Shown piece after piece: positions 1-5,820 of a stretch of 7,323 nt of DNA. The notes under the pieces were generated by a model. That model had not been told where the DNA came from. It ran no database searches and saw only the letters and a program-made list of their open reading frames with translations. Positions within the stretch are counted from its first letter, which is position 1. Each line of letters begins with the position of its first letter. Source of the DNA: a bacterium (GTDB lineage: Bacteria; Bacillota_I; Bacilli_A; RF39; UBA660); contig RKAV01000003.1 of the NCBI GenBank assembly GCA_014846175.1, positions 1 through 7,323 of the forward strand, written 5' to 3'. The position numbers and the translations under genes were made by a program.

Positions 1-49
1 AGCCTATAACACTAGACCTATCTTTAAACACAATAAAAGAAAGTAGTTT

Positions 50-112
50 TTACTGCTTAACCAGGTAATGACCCCCCCCCATGTTAACTAGATGTAAACT
101 ATATATATTCAT
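50..112 (-). CDS. Doubtful 20-codon leader-type ORF spanning the G9 run
   Basis: ATG at 112 is preceded by AGAGGTGG (120-127), with GAGGTG 8 bases away, one of the best Shine-Dalgarno sites in the window. As sequenced it reads MNIYSLHLVN, then MGGGHYLVKQ and stop. Changing the G run alters the end: ten G stops two codons sooner, while eight or eleven G opens the frame down to a stop at 4-6 (35 codons with eight G). The product resembles no family I know, and the hairpin may be the real feature. It could be a leader peptide, a tiny phase-variable protein or chance. Confidence 0.2.
   Translation of the reverse strand: MNIYSLHLVNMGGGHYLVKQ
72..80. repeat. C9/G9 homopolymer
   Basis: Nine consecutive C (nine G on the minus strand) in DNA that is locally about one quarter G+C. 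It lies in the loop of the nested inverted repeats and inside the short ORF at 50-112. Runs of this length are prone to slippage and are used as phase-variation switches in some bacteria; they are also a typical place for sequencing errors. Confidence 0.9.
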
Positions 113-131
113 GGTTAGGCCACCTCTACTT

Positions 132-168
132 TCTCTTATCTTATAACTAAATTTTATCATGTAAGAGA
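132..168 (-). promoter_or_regulatory. Alternative hairpin competing with the outer inverted repeat
   Basis: TCTCTTA (132-138) and TAAGAGA (162-168) are perfect 7-base inverted repeats with a 23-base loop, located just after the U32 stop. Bases 132-138 are also part of the outer arm of the 33-139 structure, so the two pairings exclude each other. This arrangement is seen in RNA switches, but the stem is short and AT-rich. Confidence 0.3.
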
Positions 169-182
169 TGGTTATTCAACTA

Positions 183-2144
183 TTATTTTATAAAATTAAC
201 ATCATTAATTTCTTTCCCATTTCTATCCAATTTATAAGGTGAATAAATATTAGTTAGTCTTCCATCATAAATAACCTTAAACTTTCTATTTTTAGGATCT
301 ACTAAATAATAATTATTAGATAAATCTATATCTAATATATTACCCTTAATAGTCATTACCTTATTATTAATATTATTCTCTATAAATAAATCTACATTTG
401 TTTTTTCTTTTATCTTACTTATTAAATAATTAAGTTCGTAATCAGTAAGTTCAGTTGATAAGAAAATACCTTTATAACCATAGTAACTTAAGAAATAAGC
501 TGTATATGAATTAGTTATATTACAACTACTTGCTGCTATAAAATCATTTCCTCTTCCATCTATTATTTCATGAATAATACCTTTCTTATCTTTAATATCA
601 AATTGACATTCATCTATATTATCATAATCATTTATATTAATACTATTACAATTAATATAATCTATCTTATAATTTTTAATTACTGGCTCTTTAAAATTCA
701 TCTTTAACTTACCAATTAATCTTTCTACTAAAGTTCTTCTTAAGACATTAATCTCTCCCATAGGAATAAATATATCATTATCCATAATAACATCTATATT
801 ATGAGAATTAAATGGTGTATTACCTAGTTTCTCAACTTGACTTATTAGTCTTTCTTTAGTAACTACAGCACTTTTAGCTCTTTCTACAATATTACCTTTT
901 TCACTTACTATAATATTATCTTTTATAAATGTTACCTCTAAAGGTTCATTAACTTTTGCTATTACTTTAATAGTAATATTAACTTTTCTAGTAATAGTTT
1001 CAAACTTAGTTATTAATTTATGATTAGTTGTTAATGCTACAGTATCTAAAGTAGTTAACCCTATTTTATTATCTAATATAATTTTTTGCTTAGCACTACC
1101 TTTAGCTATTAATTTATCTTTCATATCATAAAGATAATTGACTATTAATCCTTTACCACTTTCTATAAATCTAATACCATCTTCTTGATTTAATTCTTTA
1201 TTAAGTAAAATAGTAATCTTAGAATCATTTACATCAATTACTTTACCTATAGGAAGACCTATATGATTAGGTGACTTAGTATTTACTAAATCTTTACTAT
1301 TAAGTAAATGTCCTTTAGTATAGCCTCTATAAAATAAACTTTGTAATATTTCTTTATCTGTAGTTGTTACTTGTTCTTTATTTAATATTTTTCTATAGTA
1401 GTTAGTTATAAATAATACATAAGTGGGACTTTTCATTCTACCTTCTATTTTTAAACTATCTACATAAGGGGTTAGTTTTAGAATATCTTCACTTAGATTT
1501 AATTCTTTCATAGAAAGTAGATATCCTTCTTTTATAAAAGTATTATTTTTATATAGTTTCCATTTAAATCTACAACATCCAGCACATTCTCCTCTATTAC
1601 CACTTCTTCCCCCTAATACTTGTGATATTAAACATCTTCCTGAATAACTAGCACAAAGTGCTCCATGAACAAAAACTTCTTTTTCTATTGGTGTTTTAAT
1701 AAGTTTTATTTCTTCTAAACTCATTTCTCTTGGTAATACTACTCTTTTTACACCTAGTTTATAAAGAAAATCAATTCCTTGAAGGGATGAATTATGTGCT
1801 TGAGTTGATGCATGAATTTCAAGATTAGGATACTTTTTAAGACATAAACAAATCATTCCAAAGTCTTGCATTAAAATAGCATCTACTCCATTTACATATA
1901 AGAATTCTACTTGGTTAAAAAAGTCTTCTACTTCCTTTTCTTTTACTAAGGTATTCATTGTTACATATATTTTAACACCATAGATTTTTCCTATTCTTAT
2001 TGCTTCTTTTAGTTCTTCATTAGAAAAATTAGAAGCAAATGCTCTTGCTCCAAATTTTTTTCCTGATAAGTAAACAGCATCTGCACCACTATTAATTGCT
2101 GCTATTAAACTTTCTTTATTACCTGCTGGACATAAAAGTTCCAT
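183..2144 (-). CDS. U32 family protein, RlhA/TrhP-type (RNA hydroxylation)
   Basis: This 653-residue protein belongs to the family historically called collagenase-like peptidase U32; characterised members (RlhA, TrhP) hydroxylate rRNA or tRNA bases, and UbiU/UbiV act in ubiquinone hydroxylation. It begins with the family N-terminus MELLCPAGN and GADAVYLSG. The U32 signature EVFVHGALCASYSGRCLIS lies at about residues 157-175, followed by GGRSGNRGECAGCCR and SLKIEGRMKSPTYV. Cys164, 171, 187 and 191 occupy the positions of the cysteines that bind an iron-sulfur cluster in UbiU/UbiV. The segment FYRGYTKGHLL then SPNHIGLPIGKV (about 271-303) resembles the DUF3656 region, and the length matches E. 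coli RlhA, so RlhA-like 23S rRNA hydroxylation is the best guess. The frame is open 20 codons further upstream, but the start at 2144 has a GAGGAG site 7 bases away and the extension lies inside the prepilin gene. It is the last gene of the operon, probably cytoplasmic and translationally coupled. One oddity is CAGCCR where most relatives read CAQPCR. Family is sure; the exact substrate is not. Confidence 0.93.
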   Translation of the reverse strand: MELLCPAGNKESLIAAINSGADAVYLSGKKFGARAFASNFSNEELKEAIRIGKIYGVKIYVTMNTLVKEKEVEDFFNQVEFLYVNGVDAILMQDFGMICLCLKKYPNLEIHASTQAHNSSLQGIDFLYKLGVKRVVLPREMSLEEIKLIKTPIEKEVFVHGALCASYSGRCLISQVLGGRSGNRGECAGCCRFKWKLYKNNTFIKEGYLLSMKELNLSEDILKLTPYVDSLKIEGRMKSPTYVLFITNYYRKILNKEQVTTTDKEILQSLFYRGYTKGHLLNSKDLVNTKSPNHIGLPIGKVIDVNDSKITILLNKELNQEDGIRFIESGKGLIVNYLYDMKDKLIAKGSAKQKIILDNKIGLTTLDTVALTTNHKLITKFETITRKVNITIKVIAKVNEPLEVTFIKDNIIVSEKGNIVERAKSAVVTKERLISQVEKLGNTPFNSHNIDVIMDNDIFIPMGEINVLRRTLVERLIGKLKMNFKEPVIKNYKIDYINCNSININDYDNIDECQFDIKDKKGIIHEIIDGRGNDFIAASSCNITNSYTAYFLSYYGYKGIFLSTELTDYELNYLISKIKEKTNVDLFIENNINNKVMTIKGNILDIDLSNNYYLVDPKNRKFKVIYDGRLTNIYSPYKLDRNGKEINDVNFIK

Positions 2145-2148
2145 ATAA

Positions 2149-3585
2149 TCACTCCTCACATTCATCAATAATATAAGGTGAGGAACTACTACCATCTCCA
2201 TCACTGAACGCTATTGATGATTTTAAATAAACTGTTGGAAATACGGGATCTGGTGCATAAGTATATTCATATCCAACATAAGCGTTAGATTTAACGCTAT
2301 ATGAAGCACCACTACTATCTATATAGGGAGTAATAAACCAAGAATAACTATTTTTATACAACCAGTCATTATTTTTACAATCAGTATAACTACCACTATC
2401 CCAATTCCATAATTCTTTAGCTAAACAACTATTTCTATTAGTAGAACTTCCTCCACTTGTGGCATATCCATAATCACTTGGATACATTACACCTACTTTT
2501 CCTATCCAACTAGCACTTCTTCCACTATATACAGCCGTTCCTCTTTCTCTTTGATAAAACATTATTGGTGTAACATCATTATATGTATTACTACCTCCCA
2601 AATACCATTTAGCATTATCTATCATACTTTTAGCATTACTTGATAATCCTGTATTAGTAAAATTACAAGGAGTTGTAGCATTATCTCGTCCAGAATAACA
2701 ATTACCTGATTTTCTATTCCAGTATAAACTTCCTCCTGTAGTTTCACTATCATGATTAGGATTTAATAAATAATTAAGTCTTGCATCTGGCCAGTTATTT
2801 TTACCATAATCTGTTTCTGCCCCCGTTGAAGGATTTTTATTATCCCATGAATAATTACCAATAGATTCGTTTCTAACTATCTTTAATCTTTTTTCAATTT
2901 TTCCTGTTCCATCTTCTGTTTCAAAAATACCTATTATACGCCATAACTCATTATTAAATTTAATATAATTATTAGGATTTGCTCCTATATATCTATATTC
3001 AGTATTAGCTCTAAACTGAGAAGTAGCACTTTGTGTATAAGTCCACATTTCCTTCTTTTGGGTAGAACTAGCACTATTATAATCTAAACTTCCACTATTT
3101 GCTTTATTAATAAGTTTAGTAACAGCATTTTCCCCTTTATTACATCCTACAAACACTGCTGTACAATAGTAATTAGGAATATTATTTATATCATAATCTT
3201 TCTTTTTACTAACTTTTGCTTTACATGTTAAATGATAAGTATAAGAATCAGGGGCATCACTTTTTTTAGTATAACGTATTTTAGAAGTAGAACAGTCATA
3301 ATCACTATCATTATATGGTTTAATTAAATCACTGTCAATTAAATCTTGATAAGTTATTTCTACACATCCTAACCAACTATTACTACCATGCCTTGTTATA
3401 TCAACCCCTTCTTTTTGTACATAAAGTTTAGCAGCTTCAACTAATGTTTTACCATATAACTCAAATTTCTTCTTTTTATTACTATCTTGTAAACTTATAA
3501 TTGATGGTGTAACCATAGCAGTAATCATTCCTAATATAGTTATAGTTACTAATAATTCAATAAGAGTAAAACCTTTTTTATTCAT
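2149..3585 (-). CDS. Type IV prepilin-like protein fused to a large surface domain
   Basis: A 478-residue protein with a textbook class III (prepilin) leader: MNKKG followed by FTLIELLVTITILG. Cleavage is predicted after Gly5, with Phe6 to be methylated and Glu at +5 of the mature protein. Residues 6-30 form the hydrophobic helix. A short pilin-like region follows with cysteines at 74, 98, 121, 141 and 148. From about residue 195 an unrelated module begins: EYRYIGANPNNYIKF, then ELWRIIGIF, WPDARLNYLLN (265-275), WIGKVGVMYPSDYGYATSGG (360-379), NNDWL and WFITP (416-420). It ends in TVYLKSSIAFSDGDGSSSSP followed by YII. This module is related to the C-terminus of the partial protein at 5821-7323 and resembles DUF6273-type domains seen in gut Bacillota; the family name is tentative. 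Ordinary pilins are about 100-200 residues, so this is a pilin with a cargo, perhaps a tip or adhesive subunit. It needs a prepilin peptidase and assembly ATPase, neither of which is in the window. A weak AAGGTAG site precedes the start, and the kinase gene ends 27 bases upstream. Confidence 0.85.
   Translation of the reverse strand: MNKKGFTLIELLVTITILGMITAMVTPSIISLQDSNKKKKFELYGKTLVEAAKLYVQKEGVDITRHGSNSWLGCVEITYQDLIDSDLIKPYNDSDYDCSTSKIRYTKKSDAPDSYTYHLTCKAKVSKKKDYDINNIPNYYCTAVFVGCNKGENAVTKLINKANSGSLDYNSASSTQKKEMWTYTQSATSQFRANTEYRYIGANPNNYIKFNNELWRIIGIFETEDGTGKIEKRLKIVRNESIGNYSWDNKNPSTGAETDYGKNNWPDARLNYLLNPNHDSETTGGSLYWNRKSGNCYSGRDNATTPCNFTNTGLSSNAKSMIDNAKWYLGGSNTYNDVTPIMFYQRERGTAVYSGRSASWIGKVGVMYPSDYGYATSGGSSTNRNSCLAKELWNWDSGSYTDCKNNDWLYKNSYSWFITPYIDSSGASYSVKSNAYVGYEYTYAPDPVFPTVYLKSSIAFSDGDGSSSSPYIIDECEE
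2152..2157 (-). promoter_or_regulatory. Ribosome binding site of the U32 gene, inside the end of the prepilin gene
   Basis: GAGGAG, the last two Glu codons of the prepilin gene, is followed by TGA, then TTAT, then the ATG at 2144. This leaves 7 bases between site and start. It decides the U32 start over the longer open frame and implies that ribosomes finishing the prepilin reinitiate on the U32 gene. Confidence 0.8.
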
Positions 3586-3612
3586 TAAACCATCTACCTT
3601 CTATTACTATTT

Positions 3613-5478
3613 TTATATTATCTCATCATCACTTCTTAATAATTCATTTAACTTATCAGTAATCTCACCTTTCTTAAAAGGCTTAGATAAGTATTCATTA
3701 AATCCCATATCTTTATATTTTTCTTCACATCCTGATAAAGCATCTGCTGTAAGTGCTATTACTGGTGTAGTAAAATTATTATCTTTCTTTAATTCATTTA
3801 ATGTTTCAATACCACTCATCTCTGGCATCATTATATCCATTAAAATAATATCATATTTATTACCATTTCTTACCTTTTCTAAACATTCTTTACCTGAAAG
3901 ACAAGAATCAACTTGATAATTTAAATCTTTAAGCATCTTAGTAGTAACTTTAATATTTAAATTATTATCATCTACTATTAATATCTTTTTATCACTAGTA
4001 TTTACTATATCATTAGTAATAATATTCTCTTTTTTATTATTATCTATATCAATCATCTTACCAATCTTTTGTGGAACACTAATAACAAATAAAGAACCTG
4101 TTCCATATCTACTTTGTACATTAATAGAACCATTCATTAAATTAACTAATGACTTAGTAATAGCAAGACCTAATCCTGTTCCTTCAATAGTAGTATTTTT
4201 TTCATCTAAACGCTCAAACTTAGTAAATAGTTTTTCTATATTTTCTTTCTTTATTCCTCTCCCAGTATCTTGAACACTAATTATTAAATTACAAATATCA
4301 TTTTTATTAATACATTTAACAGTTAAACTTACCATTCCTTTATCTGTATATTTAATTGCATTAGTTAATAAGTTATTTACTACTGTCTTAATATGAAGTT
4401 TATCACCTATTAATATATCAGGAATATCTTCCGCCAGATTCATAGTAAATGTAATAGGTTTATCACCTATTCTAGTAGAAGTAACTTTAGCTAATTTTGT
4501 TATTTCTTCTTTGAAGTTATATTCTTGTTCTACTAACTCCATGTGATTACTTTCTATTTTATTAATATCTAAGATATTACCTACTATTTCAAGTAATGTA
4601 TCAGAAGCATTTTTAATATCAGTAGTATCTTCTACTACTTCTTTAGGTACTAAGTCTTTATAAGATTCTATATCTTCTGATAACCCTACAATAGCATTAA
4701 GTGGTGTTCTAATCTCATGTGACATACTAGATAAGAAATCACTCTTAGCTCTATTAGCTTTCTCAGCACTAGTCTTAGCAAGTTCTAATTGTGCTATTAA
4801 TTTAACATCAGGATTTTCAATAGTAAAATACATTAGGAATGTTACAAAAACTATCATAGAAGTAGATAATAAATACTCAGGATGTCCACCTTGAATATAA
4901 GAGATAATCCCTCCTAAAATAATATAAATAATCATTGGATAATACTTTTTCTCTGTTATTCTTTTTATTTTAGTAACTAATATTAAAATCCATAATAAAG
5001 CATACCCCCTAGTAAATGTAAAAACAAATTTAACGGCAGGTCCTGTTGAATAAACTATATCTTTTTTACTAATACAAGTCATAGGTAATGATAATGTTAT
5101 TAGGAAAGAACAAAAGGTAAGTACCATAACAAATATCTTACTGTATAGTATGTATTTTTCTTTTCTTTCATCTGATAATTTATCATTTATAGATATAGCT
5201 AAAACATAATAAGATACTAAGGAAGTATATATTAATATGAATAGTAGATAGCATCTTGCAAATATTTCGTTTAATGTAGGATAAATATCTATATGAAACA
5301 TAAAGTAATAGGTACCAAGAGAGACAATACACCCAATTAAACATGTTATTACTATATAACTATATATTTTAGTTTCTAAGTTCTTAGCCCTAGGTTTAGA
5401 AAAATATACAATTGTAAGTAATATAATATAAATTGAACTTAATAAGGTAAAAGAATTACCTGGATTTTTAACTATCAT
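3613..5478 (-). CDS. Membrane hybrid sensor histidine kinase with C-terminal receiver
   Basis: A 621-residue membrane kinase that senses an unknown signal and passes phosphate from His to Asp within one chain. Seven hydrophobic segments fill residues about 10-220 (7TM sensor, similar to the HisKA_7TM type). A short helical linker leads to the HisKA motif FLSSMSHEIRTPLN, with the phospho-accepting His254. The ATPase domain shows the N box NNLLTNAIKYTD (368-379), G1 box DTGRGI (404-409) and G2 box GTGLGL (433-438). The receiver domain begins at KKILIVDDNN, with the acidic pair Asp503/504, phospho-acceptor Asp548 in MDIMMPEMSG, Thr577 in ALTAD and Lys599 in SKPF; all key residues are present. 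There is no DNA-binding output and no separate regulator gene nearby, so the phosphate presumably goes to an HPt protein or regulator elsewhere. The frame is open to 5538, but the ATG at 5478 is preferred: it has AGGATGG upstream and starts just before the first membrane segment, while the extension overlaps promoter and terminator-like sequence. First gene of the operon. Confidence 0.93.
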   Translation of the reverse strand: MIVKNPGNSFTLLSSIYIILLTIVYFSKPRAKNLETKIYSYIVITCLIGCIVSLGTYYFMFHIDIYPTLNEIFARCYLLFILIYTSLVSYYVLAISINDKLSDERKEKYILYSKIFVMVLTFCSFLITLSLPMTCISKKDIVYSTGPAVKFVFTFTRGYALLWILILVTKIKRITEKKYYPMIIYIILGGIISYIQGGHPEYLLSTSMIVFVTFLMYFTIENPDVKLIAQLELAKTSAEKANRAKSDFLSSMSHEIRTPLNAIVGLSEDIESYKDLVPKEVVEDTTDIKNASDTLLEIVGNILDINKIESNHMELVEQEYNFKEEITKLAKVTSTRIGDKPITFTMNLAEDIPDILIGDKLHIKTVVNNLLTNAIKYTDKGMVSLTVKCINKNDICNLIISVQDTGRGIKKENIEKLFTKFERLDEKNTTIEGTGLGLAITKSLVNLMNGSINVQSRYGTGSLFVISVPQKIGKMIDIDNNKKENIITNDIVNTSDKKILIVDDNNLNIKVTTKMLKDLNYQVDSCLSGKECLEKVRNGNKYDIILMDIMMPEMSGIETLNELKKDNNFTTPVIALTADALSGCEEKYKDMGFNEYLSKPFKKGEITDKLNELLRSDDEII

Positions 5479-5500
5479 AAACACCATCCTATCTAGTAAT

Positions 5501-5509
5501 ATAATACCA
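5501..5509 (-). promoter_or_regulatory. Candidate extended -10 promoter for the kinase operon
   Basis: TGGTATTAT on the minus strand fits an extended -10 element (TGnTATAAT, one mismatch). The matching -35 position falls in the T run of the preceding hairpin and is poor (CTTTTT), so only the extended -10 supports this. Transcription would start near 5494 and give a leader of under 20 bases holding the AGGATGG site. Confidence 0.4.
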
Positions 5510-5519
5510 TATTTTTCAT

Positions 5520-5549
5520 AAAAAAAAAGACCTAACAACCGTCTTCTTT
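5520..5549 (-). terminator. Candidate intrinsic terminator ahead of the kinase operon
   Basis: On the minus strand AAGAC (5541-5545) pairs with GTCTT (5527-5531) around a 9-base loop. The stem can extend outward with one G-T pair and three A-T pairs into the T run. Seven further T follow (5520-5526). The stop codon of the frame-broken remnant (5532-5534) sits in the loop. The stem is short and AT-rich, so termination may be weak. It separates the remnant from the kinase operon. Confidence 0.45.
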
Positions 5550-5816
5550 ATTTATTTCTATGTTTCTTTCTAATTTTATTATTCTCTTTTGTAAACCACT
5601 AACTAACTTTTTAATTCGTTTACTAGACCTATCTAATTTATCTTTATATTTTTCTAGTAAGGAACGATATTTATCACAAATCTATAATCTTTACCAATTA
5701 CTTTTAAAATCTCTTCATTATTGCTTATTTATATCTATTTTCCTAAGATAATAATTAAAGTAGAAGATTATATGCAATACATAGTATAATGTTTCATCTA
5801 ACATTGACAAGCTCAT
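5532..5816 (-). pseudogene. Frame-broken remnant of an unidentified basic, coiled-coil-like protein
   Basis: Three short open stretches in successive frames read like one decayed gene. The first is 5718-5816 (32 codons from ATG, MSLSMLDETLYYVLH...). The second is 5654-5728, containing NNEEILKVIGKDYRF. The third is 5532-5681, 49 codons with no ATG, GTG or TTG start, containing DKYRSLLEKYKDKLD and RIKKLVSGLQKRIIKLE and ending in DGC. The last stretch is very rich in Lys/Arg with Leu/Ile at helical spacing, which is unlikely for random AT-rich DNA, and its stop lies in a terminator-like loop, as expected at a true gene end. Two frameshifts, near 5720 and 5680, would join the pieces. They could also be sequencing errors, in which case this is an intact small gene of roughly 90 codons. 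The first piece is the weakest, because it overlaps the promoter-like element. I do not recognise the family. Confidence 0.4.
5783..5810 (-). promoter_or_regulatory. Candidate promoter with a dyad in its spacer
   Basis: Reading on the minus strand, TTGTCA (5805-5810, five of six to the -35 consensus) is followed by a 16-base spacer and TATACT (5783-5788, five of six to the -10 consensus). The spacer holds a perfect 6-bp inverted repeat, AATGTT (5788-5793) and AACATT (5800-5805) with a 6-base loop, which could be a repressor site. It lies just after the stop of the upstream surface-protein gene and would transcribe the remnant, and the kinase operon if the hairpin at 5520-5549 is read through. 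Confidence 0.45.
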
Positions 5817-5820
5817 CTTT

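Larger units (their letters stand above)
33..139 (-). repeat. Nested inverted repeats: candidate structured RNA or regulatory hairpin
   Basis: An outer 14-base pair of arms (33-46 and 126-139) matches with one exception, at 37/135, which becomes a G-U pair in minus-strand RNA. Inside it an 8-base pair of arms (55-62 GCTTAACC and 113-120 GGTTAGGC) matches with one exception, which becomes a G-U pair in plus-strand RNA. The arms are separated by 8 bases on one side and 5 on the other. The enclosed loop holds the C9 run and a small imperfect hairpin (83-88 with 94-99). The wobble evidence does not settle the strand, but minus-strand transcription from the operon would include it. I do not recognise a known riboswitch or ribozyme. 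An invertible DNA element is an alternative. Confidence 0.45.

Noticed and set aside
1..182. Known riboswitch, tRNA or ribozyme in the structured region
   Set aside because: I compared it by eye with c-di-GMP, fluoride, purine, preQ1, twister and hammerhead consensus features and found no match; no tRNA cloverleaf is present.
2145..2204. N-terminal extension of the U32 protein by 20 codons
   Set aside because: It lies wholly or almost wholly inside the prepilin gene and has no good binding site, and the family N-terminus MELLCPAGN begins exactly at the ATG with a GAGGAG site.
5479..5538. N-terminal extension of the kinase by up to 20 codons
   Set aside because: It overlaps the T run of the terminator-like hairpin and the extended -10 element. 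The ATG at 5487 has its only AGG directly adjacent, while the ATG at 5478 has AGGATGG at suitable spacing.
5560..5751. A 63-codon plus-strand open frame
   Set aside because: It is the reverse of the gap holding the minus-strand remnant. It has no ribosome binding site, and its Leu/Phe/Ile/Ser-rich text is what the complement of Lys-rich AT DNA gives.
5804..5809. Perfect plus-strand TTGACA as a -35 box
   Set aside because: No acceptable -10 follows at 16 to 18 bases, and it would read antisense into the surface protein gene.
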